64,000 bases of DNA. Source: DASUWK01 sp036378435 (GTDB lineage: Bacteria > Chloroflexota > Dormibacteria > Dormibacterales > Dormibacteraceae). The notes below the pieces were generated by a model. It had not been told where the DNA came from. It searched no databases and saw only the letters and a list, made by a program, of their open reading frames with translations. Numbering within the stretch: position 1 is the first letter of the stretch; each line of letters starts with the position of its first letter. Both the position numbers and the translations under genes were made by a program. Below, piece by piece: positions 8,695-17,039 of this stretch. The DNA lies in the NCBI GenBank assembly GCA_036378435.1, contig DASUWK010000059.1, positions 124,001 through 188,000 on the forward strand, written 5' to 3'.

Positions 8695-9507
8695 TCAGCC
8701 GCCCCCGAGCCGAGCGGCGATCCTCGTCAGGATGCGCGTCCACTCGCCCGGGCCTGAGATGACGGCGTCGCACTCGCTGAACAGGCCAGGCGGCGCTTCG
8801 GGCGAGATCACGCCGACGGTCAGGTGGCGCAGCCCCGAACGGGCGGCGACTGCGAAGGCCGAGCGGTCGCCCTCGTCATCGCCGGCGAAGGCGACAGCCT
8901 CGGGGCGGTGGCGTTCGATCAACCGGCCTAGCGCGAGGCCCTTGTCCGCCCCGAACGGGCGCACCTCCACCACCATCCGGCCCCGTCCCGCCCGCAGTCC
9001 GAGGCCGGCGGCGAGGGGCGCCAGCGCGTCATAGACCTGCGGTCCGGCCTCGGGATTGTCGCGGTAGTGAACCGAGGTCGAGCCCGGCTTCGGCTCCACG
9101 ACGATGCCGTCGACGTCGACGAACAGCTCCAGCACGCGCTCATTGAACTCGTGCAGGGCGAGCAGCTCCTCGGGCGTGGCCTCCTCGAGGCCGTAGTCGC
9201 CGAGCAGCTCGACGCCGTCGACGGGCACCACGCGCCGCAGCGTCTCGCCGCTGCGGCCGCTGATCACCGCCACCATCACCCCAAGCTGGACGAGGCGCTC
9301 CAGCGCGGCCAGGGAACCAGGCTGCGCCGCCGCTCCGCCCGGACGTGCCACGATGGGAGCGAGGGTTCCGTCGAAGTCCGACGAGACAAGCAGGCGCCCT
9401 GGGTGGATGCGGGTGCAGAGGCTCTCCACCAGGCGGTCGACGACAGCCGCCGGTGTAACCGTTTCTTCCGCCGAGCCGTTAGAATGTGGCGGGGTCGATG
9501 GAGGCAT
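8695..9507 (-). CDS. otsB: Trehalose-6-phosphate phosphatase
   Basis: 270 residues, HAD superfamily. Removes phosphate from trehalose-6-phosphate made by OtsA. Seen: SSDFDGTLAPIV (motif I, nucleophile Asp and DGT), VISGRSGETLRRVV (motif II), RMVVEVRPFGADKGLAL (Lys motif) and FAGDDEGDRSAF (motif IV). ATG start at 9505-9507. Convergent with otsA and divergent from the penicillin-binding protein with only 13 bases between start codons. Confidence 0.9.
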   Translation of the reverse strand: MPPSTPPHSNGSAEETVTPAAVVDRLVESLCTRIHPGRLLVSSDFDGTLAPIVARPGGAAAQPGSLAALERLVQLGVMVAVISGRSGETLRRVVPVDGVELLGDYGLEEATPEELLALHEFNERVLELFVDVDGIVVEPKPGSTSVHYRDNPEAGPQVYDALAPLAAGLGLRAGRGRMVVEVRPFGADKGLALGRLIERHRPEAVAFAGDDEGDRSAFAVAARSGLRHLTVGVISPEAPPGLFSECDAVISGPGEWTRILTRIAARLGGG

Positions 9508-9508
9508 T

Positions 9509-9514
9509 TATGAT
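9509..9514 (+). promoter_or_regulatory. Putative -10 box for the PBP gene
   Basis: TATGAT ends seven bases before the ATG at 9521, a spacing that would give a leaderless or near-leaderless transcript. A second candidate, TAGAAT at 9480-9485, would give a leader of about 30 bases containing GGAGG. The box overlaps the otsB start region, so the two divergent promoters must overlap. Confidence 0.4.
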
Positions 9515-9520
9515 ATCGCC

Positions 9521-11890
9521 ATGGTCATCTTTCGGGATCTCGTAGACAGCCTTCAGCGCCGTCTCGAGGCCGAGGGAAAGTCTGGAACGCAAGGCGGCGG
9601 CTCGTTCGCGCGCGCCGTGACGGGCGCCGCCGGGTACGTGCAGCACCAGTGGGCTGTCGGGCAGGCGGACGTCATGCGGCCGCCGCGACACCTGGAGCCA
9701 GGCGCTCGCCGCCGGCGTGCCAGCGCTTACGGACGCGCCGCGCGACTGTCCTATGACGAGACGACCAAGGGCGGCGCCGGCCGGCTGGCGCTGCGCGGCC
9801 TCGCGGTCGTCGCCGTGATGGCCGTGGTCTTCATGGCGACGTCGAGCACCTACATCTCCTTCGCGTCGGATCTGCCCGACGCGCGCACCCTGGCGGCCAA
9901 CCCGCCCGCCGACGACACGCTGCTCTATGCCAGCGACGGCTCGGTCATGGCGGACATCCACCAGCCAGGCTACGAGCACTACCAGCAGAAGCTGAGCGAC
10001 ATGGGCGCGTTCCTGCCGCAGGCGACCGTCGCGATCGAGGATGCCAACTTCTACAACGAGTCCGGCATCGACGTCCAGGGCATCGTCCGCGCCGCCTATG
10101 TCGACTGGCGCGCCCACGGCACGGTGCAGGGCGCCTCGACCATCACCCAGCAGCTGGTCAAGCTGCGGCTGCTGCACGACACCTCGCCGACGATCAGCCG
10201 GAAGCTGAAGGAGGCGGTCCTCGCTCTGCAGGTCTCGCAGACCTACTCCAAGGACCAGATCCTGGAGATGTACCTCAACACGGTCTTCTACGGGAACTCC
10301 TCCTACGGCATCGAAGCCGCGGCCAAGAACTACTTCCACACCGACACCGCTCATCTCGACCTGGCGCAGGCCGCGATGCTGGCGGGCATTCCTCGGGATC
10401 CGACGTACGCCAACCCGTTCGTCAACTGGGAAGGCGCCAAGGCGCGGCAGTACCAGGTGCTGCAGGCCATGGTCCAAAAGCTCCACGTGATCACGCAGGC
10501 GGACGCGACCAAGGCGTTCAACGAGGACCTCAGCCCGCCCAAACACCTCTTCCGCGCCTACACGGTCGACTCCTACCCGGCCTTCGACAGCTATGTCGCC
10601 GGCTTGCTGCGGGCGCAGTACGGGGATGGCGCCGCGTTTGGCGGAGGCCTGCGCGTCTACACCACGTTGAACCCGGCCCTGCAAGCGGCCGCCAACAAGG
10701 CGGTCATGGACAACCTGCGCATCAACGGCCCGTACAAGCACTTCTCGCAGAGCGCCCTGGTGTCGATCGATCCGCACACCGGCGCCATCGTCGCGATGGT
10801 GGGGTCGGCGGGCCCCGGTTCGGCGGGAGGCCAGTACAACTTCGCGGTCTGGCCGCCGCGCAACCCGGGCTCCTCCATGAAGATCTACAACTACACCGCG
10901 GCCATTGCGTCCAAGAAGTTCACGATGGTCAGCCGCATCGTCGACTCGCCGCTGCGCATGCAGCAGCCCGACGGCTCGTGGTGGGAGCCGAAGAACTACG
11001 ACCTGCGCTACCACGGGACGTGCGAGCTGCAGCAGTGCATGGGCAACTCGCTGAACGTGCCGGCCGTCAAGGTGGAGCTCGGCACCGGCGTCGCCAACGT
11101 GGTCCAGATGGCGCGCGACATGGGCGCGCCGCCCTGGTCCTGCCACAAGTGGGGCAGCGGCGGCTGCCTCGACTGGCGTGACGACGACCCGCTCAACTAC
11201 TACGGGCCGGCCCTCACCCTGGGCAGCTACGGCGAGACGGTGCTGCAGATGGCCACCGGCGCCTCCGTGCTGGCCGCCCAGGGCGTGCTGCACCAGCCCA
11301 TCGCCTACACCAAGATCCTGAGCGAGGACGGCTCGCTTCTCTACATGGCGCACCCGGACCAGACGGCGAAGCAGGTGATCGACCCGGGCGTCGCCTGGAT
11401 CCTCGAGACGATCATGTCGAACGACAACAACCGGGCCATGATCTTCGGCCGCGGCTCGGCGTTGACGCTGCCGGACTATCGCGTCGGCGCCAAGACCGGC
11501 ACCTACGACCGGTGGACGGACGGCTGGACTCTCGGCTACACCCCGAGCCTGGTCAGCGCCGTGTGGTCCGGGAACGCCGACGGCTCACCGATGGTCACGC
11601 AGGCCGACGGCGTGTTCGTGGCGGCTCCGGCCTGGCACCAGTACATGGATGACGCGCTGCACGCCATGCACGCGCCGAACACGTGGTTCACGCAGCCGCC
11701 GGACGTGGTCACCGCGCAGCCCGGGCTCGACGGGATCTACTTCCTGCCCGGCACATCGTGGAGCACGCCCGTCCCGCCGATGCCCCCGGGCGTCATCACC
11801 AGCGGCAGCGGCGGCTTCTACTTCGGTGGCGAAGGTGGAGCGCCGCCGCCTGGCGGTCCAGGCCCCGGTGGTGGCGGCCACAAACATTGA
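9521..11890 (+). CDS. Class A penicillin-binding protein (GT51 + transpeptidase)
   Basis: 789 residues. About 95 basic cytoplasmic residues precede one membrane helix (RLALRGLAVVAVMAVVFMAT). GT51 domain: VAIEDANFYNESGIDVQG with the catalytic Glu, GASTITQQLVK, and LNTVFYGNSSYGIEAAA. Transpeptidase domain: SSMK nucleophile motif, GNSLNVPA (SxN), and GAKTGTYDRWTDGWTLGY (KTG). A Pro/Gly-rich tail ends in His residues. It polymerises and crosslinks peptidoglycan outside the membrane. ATG 9521 preferred: GGAGG lies at 9499-9503 and a TATGAT box lies seven bases upstream. An open frame reaching 9353 is antisense to otsB. Confidence 0.9.
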   Translation: MVIFRDLVDSLQRRLEAEGKSGTQGGGSFARAVTGAAGYVQHQWAVGQADVMRPPRHLEPGARRRRASAYGRAARLSYDETTKGGAGRLALRGLAVVAVMAVVFMATSSTYISFASDLPDARTLAANPPADDTLLYASDGSVMADIHQPGYEHYQQKLSDMGAFLPQATVAIEDANFYNESGIDVQGIVRAAYVDWRAHGTVQGASTITQQLVKLRLLHDTSPTISRKLKEAVLALQVSQTYSKDQILEMYLNTVFYGNSSYGIEAAAKNYFHTDTAHLDLAQAAMLAGIPRDPTYANPFVNWEGAKARQYQVLQAMVQKLHVITQADATKAFNEDLSPPKHLFRAYTVDSYPAFDSYVAGLLRAQYGDGAAFGGGLRVYTTLNPALQAAANKAVMDNLRINGPYKHFSQSALVSIDPHTGAIVAMVGSAGPGSAGGQYNFAVWPPRNPGSSMKIYNYTAAIASKKFTMVSRIVDSPLRMQQPDGSWWEPKNYDLRYHGTCELQQCMGNSLNVPAVKVELGTGVANVVQMARDMGAPPWSCHKWGSGGCLDWRDDDPLNYYGPALTLGSYGETVLQMATGASVLAAQGVLHQPIAYTKILSEDGSLLYMAHPDQTAKQVIDPGVAWILETIMSNDNNRAMIFGRGSALTLPDYRVGAKTGTYDRWTDGWTLGYTPSLVSAVWSGNADGSPMVTQADGVFVAAPAWHQYMDDALHAMHAPNTWFTQPPDVVTAQPGLDGIYFLPGTSWSTPVPPMPPGVITSGSGGFYFGGEGGAPPPGGPGPGGGGHKH

Positions 11891-12046
11891 CCCCGCCCCC
11901 GGTCACGGGGCGTCAGGGCGACGACTCTGATGTCGCCGATCCTTTACAAAAAAACCTTGCTGACGATTCCATGACGGACCACAATCCCGCCAGAACGATC
12001 CCGGAGTCCCGTTTGCTGCCAAACGTGAGGCCGGGACACACACATA

Positions 12047-12072
12047 AATCCCAAGGAGGAGACTCCTGGGAA
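12047..12072 (+). promoter_or_regulatory. Hairpin hiding a Shine-Dalgarno sequence upstream of hspR-like gene
   Basis: CCCAAGGAG pairs with CTCCTGGG around a GAGA tetraloop, so the only strong ribosome site of this leader (AAGGAGGAG) is held inside a stem. No start codon lies at normal distance after it; the ATG at 12097 is about 35 bases downstream. The rest of the 206-base gap (11891-12096) holds a GC-rich imperfect hairpin after the PBP stop and an A-run at 11947-11953. Confidence 0.4.
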
Positions 12073-12096
12073 CCTGGAGAAGAGGCGCGGGAACTG

Positions 12097-12462
12097 ATGA
12101 AGATGAAGCAGAGAGACGTGGCCGCCCCGGTTGCCACTACCGGCGGCGAGAACGCGATCCATCTTGACAAGCCGATCTACACGCTCAGCGTCGCTTCCGA
12201 GATCCTGGAGACCCACCCGCGCACGCTGATGATGTACGAGCACCTCAACATGATCAAGCCGAAGCGGACGGTCACGAACCGCCGCCGGTACTCGCAGCGC
12301 GACCTGATGAAGCTGCAGGCCATACAGACCCTCACCCGCAAGCACGGCGTGAACCTGGCCGGCGTGCGCTACATCCTGACCTTGCTGAAGCGGCTTGACA
12401 CCGCCGGCATCGAAGCTCCGGACGGCCTGAAAGACCTCGACGTCAGCCTGCTCGACGTCTGA
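12097..12462 (+). CDS. MerR family regulator, HspR-like
   Basis: 121 residues. The winged-helix DNA-binding region spans about residues 28-95: IYTLSVASEILETHPRTLMM, then YEHLNMIKPKRTVTNRRRYS and KHGVNLAGVRYILTLL. The HPRTLxxYE pattern and GVNLAGVxxIL are hallmarks of HspR, the repressor of dnaK-type heat-shock genes, rather than metal-sensing MerR. No dnaK, grpE or clpB is nearby and I see no HAIR operator (CTTGAGT-N7-ACTCAAG) in the leader, so the target is unknown. Start ATG 12097 chosen; an in-frame ATG at 11971 would add 42 residues and lacks family support. Confidence 0.8.
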   Translation: MKMKQRDVAAPVATTGGENAIHLDKPIYTLSVASEILETHPRTLMMYEHLNMIKPKRTVTNRRRYSQRDLMKLQAIQTLTRKHGVNLAGVRYILTLLKRLDTAGIEAPDGLKDLDVSLLDV

Positions 12463-12482
12463 CCGGCGCTAAGTCTCCTCGT

Positions 12483-12524
12483 CTCCTCCCCGCTCGGCGG
12501 GGAGGTGCCGTCGCTTAGCGACAA
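12483..12524. repeat. Family B repeat B2
   Basis: CCTCCCCGCTCGGCGGGGAGG followed by the second hairpin GTCGCTTAGCGAC. Lies just after the hspR-like stop, where it could terminate transcription, although no T-run follows. The rest of the 12463-12633 gap holds TAACGTTA (12595-12602), a small palindrome just before the next gene. Confidence 0.7.
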
Positions 12525-12633
12525 CTGCGGGCCGTAAGCCGGCCGACGGCCGCTGAAAGACCAACCCAGGCGACGGGCCATCCCCTAGATGTGATAACGT
12601 TACTGTTAGATTTTCGACACGAGGAGATGGCAA

Positions 12634-12948
12634 TTGGACCCGACCCGGATCCGCGAACTCCTGTCAGGACTGGCCTGTCCGCTCTGCGGCGGGACCCGTG
12701 GCGACACCCTCCTGATCGTCATCGACGCACCCAACCAGGGGGGAGGCACAGTCCGCGTCCAGTGTGTTCGGTGCCAGCTGTTCTGGAGCTTTCTGATCGA
12801 GCTCGGACAGTCCCCGGTCGCTCTCGACGTCGACTCGAAGCCGGCTGCCCACCGGCCGCCGATAACGGTCGACGAGGTGATCGAGCTTCACTCCATCCTC
12901 CGGGACCTGGACCGACCCCTGACCGAGCTGATCGCGCGAGCGAGCTGA
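12634..12948 (+). CDS. Small zinc-ribbon protein
   Basis: 104 residues. CPLCGG near residue 15 and CVRC near residue 44 form a four-Cys zinc ribbon; the remainder is a helical acidic tail (VDEVIELHSILRDLDRPL). TTG start with GAGGAG at 12622-12627. Function unknown; may bind nucleic acid or protein. It is immediately followed, one base after its stop, by another short zinc ribbon gene, so both are likely co-transcribed. Confidence 0.65.
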   Translation: MDPTRIRELLSGLACPLCGGTRGDTLLIVIDAPNQGGGTVRVQCVRCQLFWSFLIELGQSPVALDVDSKPAAHRPPITVDEVIELHSILRDLDRPLTELIARAS

Positions 12949-12949
12949 T

Positions 12950-13144
12950 ATGTCGCGCCGGCGACGTCGTATCGAGATCGCTGTAGATCCGCTGCCCGCG
13001 GAGTACCAGACCGAGAAGGCGGCGTGCCCCGTTTGCTCCCGCGACGCGAGCGCTATCGGGCGCCGGGCCCAGCAGATCGTCTTCCGCTGCGACCACTGCA
13101 AGGTGGTCTTCAAGCGAGTTCACTCCGGCCCCCTGGACTTCTGA
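12950..13144 (+). CDS. Short zinc-ribbon protein
   Basis: 64 residues. CPVC near residue 26 and CDHC near residue 47, a spacing like the preceding protein, surrounded by basic residues (MSRRRRRIE at the N-terminus). ATG start follows the TGA of the upstream gene by one base. Probably acts with the upstream ribbon protein; no family recognised. Confidence 0.6.
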   Translation: MSRRRRRIEIAVDPLPAEYQTEKAACPVCSRDASAIGRRAQQIVFRCDHCKVVFKRVHSGPLDF

Positions 13145-13232
13145 GTACCGGGGGAAGGAGGCGGGCCTAAGGCCTGGTGGCGGGCCCGAGGCGCTTGCGC
13201 TCCGGCCGGGGTCGATCGAGAATGTCCCGCTC

Positions 13233-14642
13233 ATGAGGGTCGTTGTCGTCGGGGCAGGTCCCATCGGCCTGGCCACGGCGATGCTGCTCGCGCGCGTAGA
13301 CGCCACCGTCACCGTGCTCGACAAGGATCCCCAGCCGCCGCCGGACGATCCCTGGGAGGCTTGGGCCGACTGGGAGCGTTCTGGCGTAGCGCAGTTCCGG
13401 CAGCCACACCTCGCCCTGCCGCGGGTCCGCCACCTCCTCGATGCCGAGCTCCCGGATGTGCGCGATCGGTTGGAGGCAATCGGCGGACGCCGCCTGAGCC
13501 CGCTGGAGCTGCTGCCGAGGTCGGTGGCTGATCGGTCGCCGCGTCCGGGTGACGACCGTTTCGAGCTGCTGACGGCGCGCCGCCCGGTGCTCGAGGCCGC
13601 CTTTGCGCACGTCGCCGCGACGACGTCTGGCGTCGAAATCCGGCGGGGGGTCGCCGTGGCGGAGCCGATCGAAGGCCGATCGGTGCTCGACGGAGTCCCG
13701 CATGTCGGCGGCGTCCGCACCAAGGACGGCGAGGACCATCCCGCCGACCTCGTCGTCGATGCCATGGGCCGGCGCTCCCCGCTGACGGCTTGGGTCACGG
13801 GCCTCGGCGGCCGGCCGCCGCTTGAAGAGGCGTCAGACGCCGGGTTCGCCTACTACTCGCGCCACTACCGCTCGGCGGACGGACGGTCGCCGGAGATCCG
13901 AGGCCCCTTCGGAGTCGACCTCGCGACGGTGCGCATCCTGACCCTACCTGGCGACAACGGAGCCTGGACCGTGGCCCTGATCCCGATGGCTGGCGACGCG
14001 CCGTTCAAGGCGCTGCGTCACACGAAGGTTTGGGAGAAGGTCGTGCGGGCATTTCCGCATGCGGCTCACTGGCTGGATGGCAAGCCGCTGAGCGATGTGA
14101 TCCCCATGGCCGGCGTGCTCGATCGCAACCGGCGGACGATCGTCGATGGCCGGCCCGTCGTCACCGGGCTCATCGCGATCGGCGACGCATGGGCCTGCAC
14201 CAACCCGCAGGCAGGCCGCGGGCTGTCGCTAGGCCTCATGCACGCAACTGCGCTCCGTGACGCGGTGCGTGCGCACGGGGACGACCCGGCCGCCCTGGCG
14301 CTGCGCCTGGATGAGCTGACCGAGAGTGAGCTGACGCCCTGGTATCGCGACCAGGTGAACCGTGACCGGCAGCGAGCCGCCGACCACCAGGCCGTCATCG
14401 ACGGCCGCCCTCAGCCGCCTCCAACGCCTGAGCGCGCAGCCGCGAACGCACTGTTCGCCGCCGTGGGGCAAGACGCCGACGTGGCCCGCGGCTGGTTCGA
14501 AGTGTTCGCCAACATCAACCTCCCGAGCGAGGTCTTGAGCCGCCCCGAGATCGCCGAAAAGGTGGCGAGGTTCGCGGGGTCGACGCCCCAGCCGATGGCG
14601 GGGCCGACTCGAGCTCAGCTGCTGACCCTGCTGGCCGGCTAG
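13233..14642 (+). CDS. FAD-dependent monooxygenase/geranylgeranyl-reductase-like
   Basis: 469 residues. N-terminal Rossmann motif VVVVGAGPIGLATAMLLARVDATVTVLDKD binds FAD ADP; a second FAD signature, LIAIGDAWACTNPQAGRGLSLGLMHA, lies near residues 310-335 (GD motif of p-hydroxybenzoate hydroxylase-like enzymes). The domain order matches the PHBH/UbiH or squalene-epoxidase-like fold. Substrate unknown; a lipid or aromatic ring is likely. ATG 13233; ends 49 bases before the metalloprotease gene. Confidence 0.75.
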   Translation: MRVVVVGAGPIGLATAMLLARVDATVTVLDKDPQPPPDDPWEAWADWERSGVAQFRQPHLALPRVRHLLDAELPDVRDRLEAIGGRRLSPLELLPRSVADRSPRPGDDRFELLTARRPVLEAAFAHVAATTSGVEIRRGVAVAEPIEGRSVLDGVPHVGGVRTKDGEDHPADLVVDAMGRRSPLTAWVTGLGGRPPLEEASDAGFAYYSRHYRSADGRSPEIRGPFGVDLATVRILTLPGDNGAWTVALIPMAGDAPFKALRHTKVWEKVVRAFPHAAHWLDGKPLSDVIPMAGVLDRNRRTIVDGRPVVTGLIAIGDAWACTNPQAGRGLSLGLMHATALRDAVRAHGDDPAALALRLDELTESELTPWYRDQVNRDRQRAADHQAVIDGRPQPPPTPERAAANALFAAVGQDADVARGWFEVFANINLPSEVLSRPEIAEKVARFAGSTPQPMAGPTRAQLLTLLAG

Positions 14643-14679
14643 CCGAAGGGTCGGGGGGCCCGGGAGCGGAACCCGGGCA

Positions 14680-14685
14680 TACGCT
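14680..14685 (+). promoter_or_regulatory. Putative -10 box of a leaderless transcript
   Basis: TACGCT ends seven bases before the GTG at 14692. No Shine-Dalgarno sequence lies between, which fits transcription starting at the start codon. Same arrangement is seen at several other genes here. Confidence 0.4.
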
Positions 14686-14691
14686 AGCCAG

Positions 14692-15780
14692 GTGAAACGC
14701 AAGGTGGCGCTGGGAGTCCTCTCGGGCGTAGCGGCCGCGGTCGTCGCCGAAGCGGCGCGTCCGCGCGGTCCGGGTGGCACCCCCATTGACTGGGACGAGG
14801 TCTCGCGGCTCACCGTGCGGCACACCGCCGGCGATCCGGCCCTCACGGTCAGGGAGCGAGAAGCGGCAGGTCGCGACTATGACCGGATGGCCTCGGAGGT
14901 GTCGCGGCCGCTGTTCGATTTCGTCGGCCCGCTGCCCGCCGGTGTCGAGCTTCCCCCGTTCAAGGCACTTGATCGGGCGGGCTGGATCGAGCTCAACCTT
15001 GGCATCCTGAGGCGGGTCGTCGATCCGATCGTGGCCGCCAACCCGATGCCCAGCTCGCTCCTGCTGGACCTGGGCCGGGCCGGCATGGATCGCTACCTGG
15101 CTCTGCTGCTCAGCTTTCTCTCGCGGCGGGTCCTGGGGCAGTTCGACCCCGACCTGCTGGGCGCCGAACCCCTCACCGCGGACTCGACCGGTCTCTACCT
15201 GGTCGAGACGAACGTCCGCCGCTGGCAGGAGAAGGCCGATCTGCAGCCGGACGAGCTGCGCCGCTGGCTGATCCTCCACGAGACCACCCACGCCTGGCAG
15301 TTCCTCGGCCATCCCTGGCTCCGCGAGCACATGAACGCGATGATCGGCGAGGTCCTCGAGCTCGCCGGCCAGACGAACGTGGACCCGGTGCGCCGCACCG
15401 TCGCGATGGTCAAGCGGATGCCGGGCCAGATGGCCATCTACCGCCGGCTCCAGGCGACGATGACGCTCGTCGAGGGCTACAGCAACCTGGTGATGAACGT
15501 CGTCGGCCGGCAGCTGCTGCCCGACTTCGCCCGTTTGGAGGAGGCGTATTCGGCCCGCAGCTCGCGGCGCGGCGTGCTGGAACAGCTCGTCTGGCGCGTC
15601 ACCGGGCTGGGCTTGAAGCTGCGGCAGTACGAGGTTGGCGAGCGATTCTGCGACGAGGTCTACCGGTCGCGAGGGATCGAGGTCTTGAACCTCGCCTGGC
15701 GGTCGGCGGAGCACCTGCCCCTGATGGCCGAGTTCGGCGATTCCGAGCGGTGGTACCGGCGCGTGAGCGCGCTCGGCTGA
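14692..15780 (+). CDS. DUF2342-type metalloprotease (F420-biosynthesis-associated family)
   Basis: 362 residues. A zincin motif lies near residue 201 (ILHETTHAWQF, HExxH form), with the flanking segment GHPWLREHMNAMIGE. The overall match is to the DUF2342 family whose members co-occur with coenzyme F420 in actinobacteria; their substrate is unknown. A hydrophobic N-terminus (LGVLSGVAAAVVAEAA) may be a signal anchor. GTG start; a TACGCT box sits seven bases upstream. F420 genes themselves are not in the window. Confidence 0.75.
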   Translation: MKRKVALGVLSGVAAAVVAEAARPRGPGGTPIDWDEVSRLTVRHTAGDPALTVREREAAGRDYDRMASEVSRPLFDFVGPLPAGVELPPFKALDRAGWIELNLGILRRVVDPIVAANPMPSSLLLDLGRAGMDRYLALLLSFLSRRVLGQFDPDLLGAEPLTADSTGLYLVETNVRRWQEKADLQPDELRRWLILHETTHAWQFLGHPWLREHMNAMIGEVLELAGQTNVDPVRRTVAMVKRMPGQMAIYRRLQATMTLVEGYSNLVMNVVGRQLLPDFARLEEAYSARSSRRGVLEQLVWRVTGLGLKLRQYEVGERFCDEVYRSRGIEVLNLAWRSAEHLPLMAEFGDSERWYRRVSALG

Positions 15781-15790
15781 CGAGCAGGAG

Positions 15791-16246
15791 CTACTCCCCG
15801 CGCAGCTCCTGCTCGGCGGTCTCTTCTGAGATGGGCATGACCGCGACCGGCAGCTCCGAGATGTCGAAATACCGAACCGCTTTGTTCAGTCGGCGTGCGA
15901 CGCCGATCTGCACTTTCACGCCCAGCGACAGAGGCCCGAACACCCAGACTTCGTCACATCGAGCGAGAAGGTTGTTCATCGCCTCGCGCACCGCGGCCTT
16001 CGGGACCGTGTGCATCAAGTAGTAGTCGAACAGCATGAAAGGGCTGACCGGGACCATCCCCGAATCGAGCACGAACTTCTGTATGTGGCCGCGCCAATAG
16101 AAGCTCTTGTTTGACATCGCGACGTAGACGAGCTTCTTCGGATGGCGCAGCGTCTCCTCCGCCTGATCGAGCGCGCTCGGCTTGGTGGAGGGCTGAAAGA
16201 TGCGCTCAAGGATGTCGTCTGCGGTCTTGCTAGAGACCAGCTCCAT
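15791..16246 (-). CDS. Nucleoside 2-deoxyribosyltransferase-like protein
   Basis: 151 residues from ATG 16244-16246. Rossmann-like alpha/beta pattern with LVYVAMSNKSFYWRGHI at the first strand, a central DEVWVFGPLSLGVKVQIGVA that resembles the active-site strand of 2-deoxyribosyltransferase-like (DUF4406-type) proteins. The usual substrate-binding residues cannot be confirmed by eye, so enzyme activity is uncertain. Divergent from the SDR gene with 22 bases between. Confidence 0.5.
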   Translation of the reverse strand: MELVSSKTADDILERIFQPSTKPSALDQAEETLRHPKKLVYVAMSNKSFYWRGHIQKFVLDSGMVPVSPFMLFDYYLMHTVPKAAVREAMNNLLARCDEVWVFGPLSLGVKVQIGVARRLNKAVRYFDISELPVAVMPISEETAEQELRGE

Positions 16247-16268
16247 GGGCCGGTTTATCCTAGCAGCG

Positions 16269-17039
16269 ATGTCCGATTCTGAATTCAAAGGCAAGGTTGC
16301 GTTGGTCACCGGAGCGAGCCGCGGAATCGGCTCGGCGATCGCCGACGAGCTGGCCGCGGGTGGGGCCACAGTCGTCCTCTCGAGCCGCAAGCAGATCGAC
16401 CTCGACGAGGAGGCCGCCCGCATCAACTCGACGCACGGCGACGAGCGGGCCGTGGCGATCGCGGCTCACGCGGGGAGAGAAGAAGATCTGGAGCGGCTGG
16501 TCTCACAAGTCCTGGAGCGTTTCGGCCGCATCGACATTCTCGTCAACAACGCCGGCACCAACCCGTACTTCGGTCCACTCCTGGACCACGAGCTCGGGGC
16601 TTGGGACAAGGTTTTCGAAGTCAATCTGCGCGGCTATTTCATCCTCACCAAGCTCGTGGTCAAGCGCTGGATGGAACAGAACGGTGGCGCGATCGTCAAC
16701 GTCGCCTCGGTGGGCGGCATCCGCCCGGGCTGGGGTCTCGGCGCCTACAACGTCAGCAAGGCGGGCGTGATCATGCTCACCCGCCAGCTGTCACATGAGC
16801 TGCGCGGCGGCAAGATCCGCGTCAACTGTGTCGCGCCGGGTTTGATCAAGACGCGCTTCGCCGAGGCGCTGTGGGGCAATGAGGAGATCTATAAGCGCGT
16901 CATCGAGAACAACCCCGCCGGGCGCATCGGCGAGCCGGCGGAGGTGGGGCGGTGCGTCGCCTTCCTGGCGTCAGACGCCGCCAGCTACGTCAACGGCCAG
17001 GTGCTGGTGATCGACGGCGGTGGGGGAGAGGTGGGCTAG
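16269..17039 (+). CDS. SDR family oxidoreductase
   Basis: 256 residues, classical short-chain dehydrogenase. Seen: VTGASRGIGSAIADELAAGG (cofactor loop), NNAG, the catalytic Ser in NVASVGG, YNVSKAG (Tyr-x3-Lys) and the C-terminal VNGQVLVIDGGGG. The tail resembles FabG/3-oxoacyl reductases but the substrate is open. ATG at 16269 has a TATCCT box eight bases before it and no ribosome site; longer upstream frames overlap the divergent gene. Overlaps the convergent epimerase by about 50 bases through a family B repeat. Confidence 0.87.
   Translation: MSDSEFKGKVALVTGASRGIGSAIADELAAGGATVVLSSRKQIDLDEEAARINSTHGDERAVAIAAHAGREEDLERLVSQVLERFGRIDILVNNAGTNPYFGPLLDHELGAWDKVFEVNLRGYFILTKLVVKRWMEQNGGAIVNVASVGGIRPGWGLGAYNVSKAGVIMLTRQLSHELRGGKIRVNCVAPGLIKTRFAEALWGNEEIYKRVIENNPAGRIGEPAEVGRCVAFLASDAASYVNGQVLVIDGGGGEVG

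Noticed and set aside
9479..11353. Minus-strand open frame of 624 codons
   Set aside because: Antisense to the penicillin-binding protein; no family features.
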